DNA of 64,000 nucleotides from Pelagibacteraceae bacterium GOM-A1 (GTDB lineage: Bacteria > Pseudomonadota > Alphaproteobacteria > Pelagibacterales > Pelagibacteraceae): positions 20,416-84,415 of the forward strand of contig LHBX01000039.1 in NCBI GenBank assembly GCA_001704065.1, in the 5' to 3' direction. Shown here in pieces: positions 27,329 to 35,483 of this stretch; the stretch's first letter is position 1, and every line of letters begins with the position of its first letter. The position numbers and the translations under genes are program-made. Below the pieces are notes generated by a model. The model did no database searches. It worked only from the letters and a program-made list of their open reading frames with translations, and was not told where the DNA came from.

Positions 27329-28061
27329 TTTTTTTTTAAAAGAGCCTTTTGTCGATATATTAGAGGAACCAAAGAAGAACTCTAATGTTAGCTCTCAACT
27401 TATCTACGGTGAAAGTTTTAAAATAATTAGTAAAAAAAATAATTATTTTAAAATAAAGACTTCATATGACAAATATTCAGGCTTTATAAAAAAAATTGAT
27501 AGCTACGAAAAATTCAATCCAACTCACAAAGTTGGAATTTTAAAAGCTAGAATTTATTTAGGTAATAAAAAAAAGAAATCAAAAAAGTTTTTACCATTTA
27601 CGAGCAAAATACAAATTTTAAAAAAGGATCAAAATTTCATTATGTATAAGAAAGATAAATGGCTAAGATCAAAAGACATATTTCCAATCCAAAAAAAAAA
27701 TTCTGATTTTGTAAAGATATTTAAAAGTTTTCTAAATTGTAAATATAAATGGGGTGGAAAAACATTCAAAGGAATTGATTGTTCAGCTCTATTGCAAATA
27801 TTTTATAAATTTAATAATAATTTTTTTCCAAGAGACACGATTGATCAAGTTAAATTAAAAAAAGGTGTGGGATACAAAAAAAAATTTAAAAAAGGTGATA
27901 TTATTTTTTGGAAAGGACATGTTGCTATATGCATCAATACAAATGATCTTATCCACGCTTATGGTCCAAAAAAAAAAGTGATCATAATGCCAATTAAAAA
28001 AGCGATAAAACTAATTAAAGAAACGGCGAAATTAGATGTAAAGAAAGTAACAAGGATCTGA
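27315..28061 (+). CDS. NlpC/P60 family cysteine peptidase with SH3-like domains
   Basis: The 248-residue protein has two SH3-like segments (about residues 10-125), then a C-terminal NlpC/P60 domain. The catalytic cysteine lies in FKGIDCSALLQIF, preceded by YKWGGKTF, and the histidine in WKGHVAICI with a following HAYGP. It would cut stem peptides of peptidoglycan or muropeptides. No signal peptide is seen, so it may act in the cytoplasm on imported muropeptides, like the YkfC group, which suits its overlap with ampG (14 bases). The start is TTG (27315) or the GTG three bases later; no ATG is suitably placed. Confidence 0.85.
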   Translation: MVQNSFFLKEPFVDILEEPKKNSNVSSQLIYGESFKIISKKNNYFKIKTSYDKYSGFIKKIDSYEKFNPTHKVGILKARIYLGNKKKKSKKFLPFTSKIQILKKDQNFIMYKKDKWLRSKDIFPIQKKNSDFVKIFKSFLNCKYKWGGKTFKGIDCSALLQIFYKFNNNFFPRDTIDQVKLKKGVGYKKKFKKGDIIFWKGHVAICINTNDLIHAYGPKKKVIIMPIKKAIKLIKETAKLDVKKVTRI

Positions 28062-28062
28062 A

Positions 28063-28956
28063 TTACTCTCGACCAAAATCAGGTTTAGAAATATCTTGTT
28101 TTTGAGAAATTATTTGTTTTCTTACTACTTTCGAATTGATTAATTTTTTTATTATCTTTGAATTTTCTTTCTTACTTATATTATTCTTAAAATCTTTTAA
28201 ATTTTTCATAAAAAGATTTATTGCTCCAATCATATTAGTTTTATTCTCGAAAAATATGTCTCTCCACATTATTTCGTTGGAAGCAGCAATTCTTGAGAAA
28301 TCTCTTAATCCACCTGCGCTAAATTTAATCAAATTTTTATTCTTTTTTTTCTGAAAATCCTGAGCAGTTTTTATTAAATTGTAAGCAATCAAGTGAGGTA
28401 GATGGCTAGTAACTGAAAAAATTTTATCATGATCATCGGGGTTCATAATAATTATTTTAGATCCTAAAGATTTCCAAAATCTCTCTACTTTTTTTTGTTT
28501 TAGAACATTTCTATCTTTTATTATTATGCACCACTTGTTTTTGAACAAATTAGCATTACCATATTTGGGCCCACTAACTTCGGATCCTGAGATAGGATGA
28601 CTCATCACCCAATCAAGATTTTTTGATAATTTTTTTTTTTTTAAAGAAATTAGATTTTTTTTTGTTGAACCAACGTCAGTTATAATTGAATTATGATTGA
28701 GATTTTTATTTAATGACGAAAAAAATTTAGGATATTCACTCATAGGAGTGCTTAAAATCACAAGATCAATTTTATTTAAATTTTTATCTAACCTTGTTAA
28801 AAATTTAATTTTTTTGTTAAATTTTTTAATAATAGATTTATATTTTTTAGACTTTTCAAATACAAAAAAATTTTTAGAAATTTTTTTTTGTATTGAAGCC
28901 TTTAATATTGATGAGCCTATTAATCCGCAACCAATAATAAGAATATTATTAAACAT
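28063..28956 (-). CDS. tyrA: Prephenate/arogenate dehydrogenase
   Basis: The 297-residue oxidoreductase starts with the Rossmann motif IIGCGLIGSS and includes the family segments ILSTPMSEYP, SHPISGSEVSGP and VTSHLPHLIAY with the active-site histidines. It converts prephenate (or arogenate) to 4-hydroxyphenylpyruvate (or tyrosine). No ACT or chorismate mutase domain is attached. The start overlaps the end of the hisC-like aminotransferase by 8 bases, so these two probably complete tyrosine synthesis together. One base separates its stop from the convergent NlpC/P60 gene. Confidence 0.92.
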   Translation of the reverse strand: MFNNILIIGCGLIGSSILKASIQKKISKNFFVFEKSKKYKSIIKKFNKKIKFLTRLDKNLNKIDLVILSTPMSEYPKFFSSLNKNLNHNSIITDVGSTKKNLISLKKKKLSKNLDWVMSHPISGSEVSGPKYGNANLFKNKWCIIIKDRNVLKQKKVERFWKSLGSKIIIMNPDDHDKIFSVTSHLPHLIAYNLIKTAQDFQKKKNKNLIKFSAGGLRDFSRIAASNEIMWRDIFFENKTNMIGAINLFMKNLKDFKNNISKKENSKIIKKLINSKVVRKQIISQKQDISKPDFGRE

Positions 28957-30031
28957 TTTTAAAAATAGTATTCATTCTTTTAAGGAATATTTGGTTTTCT
29001 TTTGTGTTGCCAATTGTAAGTCTTAGACAATTTTTTATGCCATATGAATTCATTTCTCTTAGTATAATTCCATATTTCTGTAATTTTTTTAAAGTTGTGT
29101 CTGCGGTAAATTTTGCTTTTTTGAAATCTAACAAAAAGAAATTTCCAGATATTTTGTTTGTACCAATATTATATTTTAACATCTCATTTTTAATTTTTTT
29201 GCACCATTTAAGATTATGTATTACTGACTTTTTAACAAATTTATCATCTTTAAGTGATTCAACAGCACAAATTTGAGCAAATTTATTTACATTAAAAGGT
29301 GGTTTAATTTTATATAATTCTTTAATTATAGATTTATCACCGTATCCCCAGCCTATCCTTAATGAAGCTAGACCATAGATTTTTGAAAATGTTCTTAAAA
29401 TAAATACATTTTTAGAATTTTTAAATAACTCAATTCCAGATTTGTAATCCTTATTCTTCATATATTCAAAATATGCATCATCAACAACCAATAAAATATT
29501 TTTATTTAATCTTCTCCTTAAGTCTAATAGCTCGTTTTTTGTTAAATAAGTGCCTGTTGGATTATTTGGATTTGCAATAAAAACAATTTTTGTTTTTTTT
29601 GATGTCTTTTTAAGAATTTCTTTAACTGAAACTTTAAAATTAATTTCTTTAGCTAATTTTACATTTGCCCCAACGATCTTGGAGTATATCCTATACATGA
29701 GGAAACTGTACTGAGGAACAACAACTTCATCATTTTCTCTAAGGAACAATTGACAAAGCATTTGAATTACTTCGTCAGAACCAGAGCCACAAATTATCTT
29801 GGATTTATCACAATTATACTTCTTTGATATTTTTTGCGTTAATTCCGAAAATTTACTGTCTGGATATTTTGATATATCAAATTTAGACTTAACAATTTTT
29901 TCGACATTTTTACTGACACCTAAAGCAGATTCATTTGCAGATAACTTAATAATATTTTTATTACCAGCCAATAAGGATTTTCCTGGTTTGTAACTCTGTA
30001 ATTTTATGTTTTTAAATCTTAGCAATGTCAT
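28949..30031 (-). CDS. hisC: Histidinol-phosphate / aromatic aminotransferase
   Basis: The 360-residue fold-type I PLP enzyme has the HisC hallmarks: ANPNNPTGT, the ornate FSKIYGLASLRIGWG with the PLP lysine, and VDDAYFEY. In many alphaproteobacteria a HisC next to TyrA serves both histidine and tyrosine/phenylalanine synthesis. The neighbourhood here, an 8-base overlap with tyrA and no other his genes, favours the dual or aromatic role. It is divergent from metX across the longest gap in the window (180 bases). Confidence 0.9.
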   Translation of the reverse strand: MTLLRFKNIKLQSYKPGKSLLAGNKNIIKLSANESALGVSKNVEKIVKSKFDISKYPDSKFSELTQKISKKYNCDKSKIICGSGSDEVIQMLCQLFLRENDEVVVPQYSFLMYRIYSKIVGANVKLAKEINFKVSVKEILKKTSKKTKIVFIANPNNPTGTYLTKNELLDLRRRLNKNILLVVDDAYFEYMKNKDYKSGIELFKNSKNVFILRTFSKIYGLASLRIGWGYGDKSIIKELYKIKPPFNVNKFAQICAVESLKDDKFVKKSVIHNLKWCKKIKNEMLKYNIGTNKISGNFFLLDFKKAKFTADTTLKKLQKYGIILREMNSYGIKNCLRLTIGNTKENQIFLKRMNTIFKNV

Positions 30032-30093
30032 ATAAAATATTTCACTATAAATAGTCTTTTAACTAGATAAAACAATAATTAATTGAGCAATAT

Positions 30094-30122
30094 TTGACAT
30101 ATAAATTCCTTTGAAGTAAAAG
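30094..30122 (+). promoter_or_regulatory. Probable promoter of metX-metW-gloB
   Basis: TTGACA at 30094-30099 is a perfect -35. After 17 bases comes TAAAAG (30117-30122), four of six to the -10 consensus. Transcription would begin near 30128-30130, exactly at the 5' end of the SAM-II aptamer. The agreement between promoter and aptamer position is the main support. Confidence 0.5.
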
Positions 30123-30124
30123 CT

Positions 30125-30177
30125 GCATGCGCTGATTTATACTGAATTGCGAGCGCTATAAAAAAACCGCTAAAATG
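30125..30177 (+). ncRNA. SAM-II riboswitch
   Basis: GCGCTGATTTA (30129-30139), TTGCGAGCGC (30147-30156) and CGCTAAAA (30168-30175) match in order and spacing the SAM-II aptamer, whose best-known example comes from a marine metagenome and regulates the same gene. GCGCT (30129-30133) pairs with AGCGC (30152-30156) as helix P1, and the 3' GCTAAAA is the conserved pseudoknot strand. SAM-II binds S-adenosylmethionine and blocks translation of metX in alphaproteobacteria. Here it lies about 35 bases ahead of the metX ATG. No clear Shine-Dalgarno follows, and a segment complementary to the aptamer lies in between (see findings). Confidence 0.92.
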
Positions 30178-30211
30178 TTTTTTTTCTCACAATTCAATCA
30201 GCACAATTATT

Positions 30212-31345
30212 ATGAATAAGAATATTGATACAAAAAAAATAATTATATCAAATCCCCTTAAATTGGATTGTGGTAAGGAAATTAATAACTTTCCAATAGC
30301 ATATGAGACATATGGGGAATTAAACAGTGAAAAAAGTAATGCAATATTAGTTTTCCATGCTTTGACTGGAGATCAATATGTTTCTGGAAAAAACCCAATA
30401 ACTAATAAAGATGGTTGGTGGAGTTATGTTGTTGGAGAAAATAAGCCAATTGATACAAATAAATTTTTTGTGATTTGTGCAAACGTTATTGGAGGCTGCA
30501 TGGGATCTTACGGACCAAGCACAATAAATGAGTCCACTGGTAAACAAATAGGAACTGATTTTCCAATTATAACTATTAACGACATGGTTAACGCTCAATA
30601 TGAGCTAATTAAATATTTAGAAATTGAAAAACTTTTTGCTGTAGTAGGTGGTTCAATGGGTGGAATGCAAGTACTTCAATTTGTTGCCAATTTTCCAGAT
30701 AAAGCAAAACTTGCAATACCGATTGCTTGCACATCTAGTCACTCGGCACAAAACATAGCATTTAATGAATTAGGAAGACAGGCAATTATGGCTGACAGTA
30801 AGTGGGAAAATGGATTTTATAATAATTATAAATTAAATCCTGACAAAGGGTTAGCGGTAGCAAGAATGGCAGCACATATTACTTATCTTTCTGAAAAAGG
30901 ATTGCAGGAAAAATTTGGAAGAAAATTGCAAGATAGAGATAGCCTAAGATATGGATTTGAGGCAGATTTTCAAATTGAGAGTTATCTTAGATACCAAGGA
31001 TCTGTGTTTGTTGATAGATTTGATGCTAATAGTTATTTATATATAACTCGTGCAATGGATTATTTTGACTTATCCAAACAGTACAAAGGAAACTTATCTA
31101 ATGCATTCAAAGAAACTAAAACAAAATTTTTTGTAATATCATTTACATCAGATTGGTTGTATCCAACATCGGAGAATAGAGAAATAGTTATAGCACTAAA
31201 TTCTATTGGTGCAGATGTCGGATTTGTAGAAATAGAATCTGATAAGGGGCATGACTCATTTTTGCTCGATGTTCCAAGTTTCCTAAAGACACTTGGCGAT
31301 TATATTAATTCAACCTACAAAGTTATAAATGAAAGAAGAATTTAA
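30212..31345 (+). CDS. metX: Homoserine O-acyltransferase (acetyltransferase)
   Basis: The 377-residue alpha/beta hydrolase-fold enzyme activates homoserine for methionine synthesis using acetyl- or succinyl-CoA. The nucleophile serine is in [10 protein letters not shown], the aspartate in FTSDWLYP and the histidine in [18 protein letters not shown] and [13 protein letters not shown] are typical of MetX. The SAM-II riboswitch upstream makes it a SAM-repressed gene. It overlaps metW by 17 bases, as in many alphaproteobacteria. Acetyl versus succinyl specificity cannot be settled by eye. Confidence 0.95.
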   Translation: MNKNIDTKKIIISNPLKLDCGKEINNFPIAYETYGELNSEKSNAILVFHALTGDQYVSGKNPITNKDGWWSYVVGENKPIDTNKFFVICANVIGGCMGSYGPSTINESTGKQIGTDFPIITINDMVNAQYELIKYLEIEKLFAVVGGSMGGMQVLQFVANFPDKAKLAIPIACTSSHSAQNIAFNELGRQAIMADSKWENGFYNNYKLNPDKGLAVARMAAHITYLSEKGLQEKFGRKLQDRDSLRYGFEADFQIESYLRYQGSVFVDRFDANSYLYITRAMDYFDLSKQYKGNLSNAFKETKTKFFVISFTSDWLYPTSENREIVIALNSIGADVGFVEIESDKGHDSFLLDVPSFLKTLGDYINSTYKVINERRI

Positions 31346-31925
31346 CATTATATCTAATTTGATAGAGAAAAATACTAGAGTTCTAGATGTCGGTTGTGGC
31401 AATGGAGACTTGATGAAATTTTTACAAGAAAACAAAACTAAAGATATTCGTGGACTAGAAATCTCTAAAGAAAAAGTTCAAAATTGTTTATCAAAAGGAT
31501 TAACTGTAATTGAGGGGAATGCTGAAAGCGATTTAAAACAATTTCCTAAATCGTCTTTTGATTATGTTATTTTAAGCCAAACATTACAAGCTTTTCTTAA
31601 TCCTGAATTAGTAATTAATGAATTACTAAAAGTAGGAAAAAAAGTAATTGTTACTATACCTAATTTTGGTTACTGGAGAGTTAGACTACAATTACTGTTT
31701 AAAGGCACAATGCCTGTAACAGAAAATTTACCTCATGAATGGTATAATACACCAAATTTACATATGTGCACAATTAAAGATTTTTATAATTTTTGCAGTA
31801 GTAAGAATATTAAAATATTTAAGTCTATCGCTTTAAAAAAAAGTCGAATTTCAGAAATAAATAAATCAAATTTAAATTATAAAAATCTTGACTCTCATTT
31901 AGGTATATTTTTAATAGAAAGTTAA
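31329..31925 (+). CDS. metW: Methionine biosynthesis protein MetW
   Basis: The 198-residue protein has the SAM-binding Rossmann motif [15 protein letters not shown] and the MetW-specific stretches [10 protein letters not shown] and [16 protein letters not shown], and [18 protein letters not shown]. MetW is found with MetX and is required for, or stimulates, homoserine acylation in several proteobacteria; its methyltransferase activity is not established. Translation is coupled to metX through a 17-base overlap, and gloB starts directly after its stop. Confidence 0.93.
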   Translation: MKEEFNIISNLIEKNTRVLDVGCGNGDLMKFLQENKTKDIRGLEISKEKVQNCLSKGLTVIEGNAESDLKQFPKSSFDYVILSQTLQAFLNPELVINELLKVGKKVIVTIPNFGYWRVRLQLLFKGTMPVTENLPHEWYNTPNLHMCTIKDFYNFCSSKNIKIFKSIALKKSRISEINKSNLNYKNLDSHLGIFLIES

Positions 31926-32645
31926 ATGAAAGTAGAAATTATTAAGTGTCTGGAAGATAATTTTTCTTACATTTTAATTAATGAAGCTAATAGAAATTGT
32001 TGTGTTGTTGATCCTGGTGAAGCAGATCCAATTATAAATTATTTACAGAAAAATAAATTAAATTTAAAATATATATTAAATACACATCATCATCATGACC
32101 ATGTTGGTGGGAATGAAGAATTAAAAAAAAAATTTAATGCAGAGGTAATAGGTTATATTGGAGATAAAAATAGAATACCTCAAATTGATATTTGCTTAAG
32201 TGATGGTGAAATTTGGAAGAAGGATATTTTTGAAGCAAAAATATATCATGTCCCCGGCCATACAATAGGTCATATCTGTTTTCATTTTTTTAAAAATAAG
32301 TTAATTTTTACAGGAGATACTTTGTTCTCTATGGGATGTGGAAGAATTTTTGAAGGGAGTTATGAGCAAATGTACAACTCACTACAAGTTTTAAAAAGTT
32401 TAGATAAAGATACAAAAATTTATTGTGGACATGAATATACTTTAAAGAATTCTGAATTTTGTTTAGCACAAGATTCCAATAACAATGAATTACTAAACAA
32501 AATTAAAGAAATTAAAGAAAAAATTAAACTAGGTAAAACTAGTATGCCATCAACGATTGGTGAGGAACTTAATTGTAACATTTTTCTTAAGTCAAACGAT
32601 CTAGAAAATTTCAAAAAATTGAGGGATTTAAAGGATAATTTCTAA
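31926..32645 (+). CDS. gloB: Hydroxyacylglutathione hydrolase (glyoxalase II)
   Basis: The 239-residue metallo-beta-lactamase-fold enzyme hydrolyses S-lactoylglutathione to D-lactate and glutathione, the second step of methylglyoxal detoxification. The metal motif is THHHHDHVGG, further ligands lie in VPGHTIGHI, FTGDTLFSMGCGR and CGHEYT. Length is slightly short of the usual 250-256. It follows metW without a gap and is likely under the same SAM-II control, an unexpected link for a detoxification gene. Confidence 0.92.
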   Translation: MKVEIIKCLEDNFSYILINEANRNCCVVDPGEADPIINYLQKNKLNLKYILNTHHHHDHVGGNEELKKKFNAEVIGYIGDKNRIPQIDICLSDGEIWKKDIFEAKIYHVPGHTIGHICFHFFKNKLIFTGDTLFSMGCGRIFEGSYEQMYNSLQVLKSLDKDTKIYCGHEYTLKNSEFCLAQDSNNNELLNKIKEIKEKIKLGKTSMPSTIGEELNCNIFLKSNDLENFKKLRDLKDNF

Positions 32646-32655
32646 GTTATTAACC

Positions 32656-32683
32656 TTGACTATGATGCAACCCAGACTATATT
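32656..32683 (+). promoter_or_regulatory. Probable sigma70 promoter of rplU operon
   Basis: TTGACT (32656-32661), a 16-base spacer and TATATT (32678-32683) match the consensus at five and five of six positions. The predicted start near 32690 leaves a leader of about 20 bases before the rplU ATG. It sits in the 64-base gap after gloB and would drive the ribosomal protein genes and probably the long run after them. Confidence 0.6.
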
Positions 32684-32709
32684 GCTGACTATAAAAATTA
32701 GGGCTAACT

Positions 32710-33111
32710 ATGTCATTCGCGGTAATTCAAACAGGTGGTAAACAGTATAAAGTGAAAGCTGGAGAGATTCTCAAAGTTGAAAAGCTCGAAGATTCAAAAG
32801 AAAATTCAAAAATAGAGTTTAATGAAATACTAGCTTACGGAGATGATAAAAATTTAGAGTTAGGAGAGCCGACAATTAGTGGAGCTAAAGTTGAAGCTGA
32901 ATTAATAAAAAATGGAAAAAATAGAACAGTTCTTATTTTTAAAAAAAGGAGAAGGCAAAATTCGAGAAGAAAAAATGGTCATAGACAAAAATTTACAATG
33001 GTAAGAATAAGTAAAATCTATTCAAAAGATGGTAAAGTTATTTCTGAAGCAGAAAAAAGAAAAGAAATACCATCAAAAAAAACAGTTGAAACTAAGGAAG
33101 CAGCTAAATAA
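32710..33111 (+). CDS. rplU: 50S ribosomal protein L21
   Basis: The protein starts with SFAVIQTGGKQYKVKAGE, the canonical L21 N-terminus, and contains KKRRRQNSRRKNGHRQ, the conserved RNA-binding stretch. At 133 residues it is about 30 longer than typical L21 because of a charged C-terminal tail rich in Lys and Glu. It is the first gene of rplU-rpmA-obgE, the normal bacterial order. L21 binds 23S rRNA in the large subunit. Confidence 0.96.
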   Translation: MSFAVIQTGGKQYKVKAGEILKVEKLEDSKENSKIEFNEILAYGDDKNLELGEPTISGAKVEAELIKNGKNRTVLIFKKRRRQNSRRKNGHRQKFTMVRISKIYSKDGKVISEAEKRKEIPSKKTVETKEAAK

Positions 33112-33121
33112 AAAGTAATTT

Positions 33122-33376
33122 ATGGCAACGAAAAAAGCAGGTGGATCGTCAAGAAACGGAAGAGATAGTGCAGGTCGTAGACTTGGTGTGAAAAAATATG
33201 GTGGCGAGATGGTTGTGCCTGGCAACATTATTGTAAGACAAAGAGGAACTAAAATATTTCCTGGAGAAAATGTTGGCATGGGTAAAGACCATTCGATATT
33301 TTCATTTGTTAAAGGTAAAGTAGAGTTTAAAAAATCAAAATCTGATAGAACTTACGTTTCTGTAAAGCCCAATTAA
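33122..33376 (+). CDS. rpmA: 50S ribosomal protein L27
   Basis: The 84-residue protein begins [27 protein letters not shown], the standard L27 N-terminus that reaches towards the peptidyl-transferase centre. There is no N-terminal extension of the kind removed by Prp protease in Firmicutes. It lies 10 bases after rplU and 27 before obgE. Confidence 0.97.
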   Translation: MATKKAGGSSRNGRDSAGRRLGVKKYGGEMVVPGNIIVRQRGTKIFPGENVGMGKDHSIFSFVKGKVEFKKSKSDRTYVSVKPN

Positions 33377-33403
33377 TAGATACAACACTCACATAGTTGT
33401 TAT

Positions 33404-34387
33404 ATGAAATTTCTAGATCAAGTTAAGATATATGTAAAAGCTGGCAACGGAGGGTCGGGATCTCCAAGTTTTCGTAGGGAAAAATTTGTAGAGTTTGGTG
33501 GCCCTGATGGCGGCGATGGAGGGAAAGGAGGATCTGTAATTCTTATTAGTGAAAGAAATCTTAATACTTTGATTGATTACAGGTATCAACAACACTTCAA
33601 AGCTGAAAGAGGAAAGGATGGCAGCGGAAAAAACAAAACTGGGAAAGGTGGTGAAGATTTATATTTAAAAGTACCTTTAGGAACACAAGTATTCGAAGAA
33701 GATAATAAAACACTTATTTATGATTTTAAAAGTCAGAAAGAGGAATTTTTAGTAGCAAGCGGAGGTAAAGGAGGATTTGGAAATACAAGATTTAAGTCCT
33801 CAACCAATAGAGCCCCAAAGAAATTTACAAAAGGGGGTCAAGGAGAGGAATTTTGGATTTGGCTTCAACTAAAAACAATTGCTGATATCGGTATCATAGG
33901 ATTGCCCAATGCTGGGAAATCCAGCTTGCTAGCATCAATGACGAGTGCAAATCCAAAAATAGCAAACTATAAATTTACTACAATTAATCCAAATCTTGGT
34001 GTTGCTAGTTATGATGACAAAGAAGTTACTTTAGCAGATATACCAGGCTTAATTGAGGGTGCTCATACCGGAACTGGTCTTGGAATAAAGTTTTTAAAAC
34101 ATATAGAGAGGTGCAAAACTTTGCTGCATTTAATAGATATAACTGAAGATGATTTATTTATTTCTTACAATCAAGTCAGAAAAGAATTATCAAAATACAG
34201 TAAAGATTTAGTTAAAAAAAAAGAAATAGTAGTTTTAAATAAAACTGACTTAATAGATGAAGAGGAAAAAAAAGAGAAGATAAAAAAACTCAAGAATAAA
34301 TTAAAAAAAAATATCTTTTTAATGTCAACAATGGATAAAAAATCAGTATCAGATATAAAGTCAAAGTTGGTAAACTATGTATCTTAA
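33404..34387 (+). CDS. obgE: Obg-family GTPase (ribosome assembly, stringent response)
   Basis: The 327-residue protein has the glycine-rich Obg fold (about residues 1-158, with repeated GGxGG motifs) and a G domain with GLPNAGKSSLL (G1), DIPGLIEGAH (G3) and NKTD (G4). It binds the 50S subunit and ppGpp. The variable OCT domain of Gram-positive Obg is absent and the protein ends soon after the G domain, as usual in alphaproteobacteria. It is the third gene of the classic rplU-rpmA-obgE set and overlaps proB by 11 bases. Confidence 0.96.
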   Translation: MKFLDQVKIYVKAGNGGSGSPSFRREKFVEFGGPDGGDGGKGGSVILISERNLNTLIDYRYQQHFKAERGKDGSGKNKTGKGGEDLYLKVPLGTQVFEEDNKTLIYDFKSQKEEFLVASGGKGGFGNTRFKSSTNRAPKKFTKGGQGEEFWIWLQLKTIADIGIIGLPNAGKSSLLASMTSANPKIANYKFTTINPNLGVASYDDKEVTLADIPGLIEGAHTGTGLGIKFLKHIERCKTLLHLIDITEDDLFISYNQVRKELSKYSKDLVKKKEIVVLNKTDLIDEEEKKEKIKKLKNKLKKNIFLMSTMDKKSVSDIKSKLVNYVS

Positions 34388-35483
34388 GGACTCCAAAACT
34401 GTAGTAATAAAAATAGGTTCATCTTTATTAATAAATGACAATAAAATTATTAGAGAAAAATGGCTTTTGGAATTTGCTAAAGATATTAAAGAGTTACAAA
34501 AACTTAAAAAGAATGTTGTTATAGTGAGTTCTGGAGCAATTGCTTTAGGGTGTAAAAAATTACAATTAAATAAAAAAACTTTAAAGCTTGATAAAAGTCA
34601 AGCTGTTGCATCAATTGGACAAATAGAATTAATGAATCTTTTTAAAAAGACATTTAACTCAAATAAAATAAATATTTCTCAAATTCTAATTACTTTAGAA
34701 GATACTGAACAAAGAAGAAGAGCTATAAATGCTAAAAGAACTTTCGAAAACTTATTTGAGCTTAATTTTGTACCTGTTGTTAATGAAAATGATAGTATTG
34801 CAACTTCTGAAATTAAATACGGAGATAATGACAGATTAGCATCAAGAGTTGCACAAATATCAGGTGCAGATTGCTTAATATTATTGTCTGATGTTGATGG
34901 ATTGTATTCTAAAAACCCAAAAATTCATAAAAATGCTAAATTGATTAAAGAAATAAAAAATATTGATTCTAAAATTGAAAATTTTTCAAGTAAAAGCACA
35001 AGTGAGTATGGTACTGGTGGAATGAAAACGAAAATTGATGCTGCAAAAGTATGTCAAGTCTCGGGTTGCTATATGGCTATTGCAAATGGTTTAATTAAAA
35101 GACCAATTAAAAATATACTAGAACATAATTCTGGGACATGGTTTTTGCCAAAAGTATCTAAATTAGATGCAAGAAAAAAATGGATAATTAGCTCTATATC
35201 TCCAAAAGGAGAAATTATTATAGATGATGGCGCTTTAAATGCTTTAAAAAATGGAAAAAGTTTATTAGCTGCAGGTATTAGAAAAGTTTCAGGAAAATTT
35301 GTTAAAGGTGATCATGTTAGAATTTTAGATAAAAATAACAAAGAATTTGCTAGAGGGTTGAGCAGTTTTACATCTGATGAGATATCCAAAATAAAAGGAG
35401 AACATTCTAACAAAATTAGTAATCTTTTAGGCTATGTTACAAAGTCCGAAGTTATACATAAAGATGATATGGTTAAAATTTAA
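34377..35483 (+). CDS. proB: Glutamate 5-kinase
   Basis: The 368-residue protein phosphorylates glutamate for proline synthesis. The amino acid kinase domain opens with VVIKIGSSLL and contains VSSGAIALG, NENDSI and SDVDGLYSKNP; GTGGMKTKI is the conserved ATP/substrate loop. A C-terminal PUA domain (from about residue 270) is present. The gene overlaps obgE and meets proA in a TAATG junction, the common order in alphaproteobacteria. Confidence 0.95.
   Translation: MYLKDSKTVVIKIGSSLLINDNKIIREKWLLEFAKDIKELQKLKKNVVIVSSGAIALGCKKLQLNKKTLKLDKSQAVASIGQIELMNLFKKTFNSNKINISQILITLEDTEQRRRAINAKRTFENLFELNFVPVVNENDSIATSEIKYGDNDRLASRVAQISGADCLILLSDVDGLYSKNPKIHKNAKLIKEIKNIDSKIENFSSKSTSEYGTGGMKTKIDAAKVCQVSGCYMAIANGLIKRPIKNILEHNSGTWFLPKVSKLDARKKWIISSISPKGEIIIDDGALNALKNGKSLLAAGIRKVSGKFVKGDHVRILDKNNKEFARGLSSFTSDEISKIKGEHSNKISNLLGYVTKSEVIHKDDMVKI

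Noticed and set aside
33382..33400. Hairpin ACAAC/GTTGT between rpmA and obgE, considered as a terminator or translation operator.
   Set aside because: Only five pairs with a nine-base loop, no T run after it, and obgE is normally co-transcribed with rpmA.
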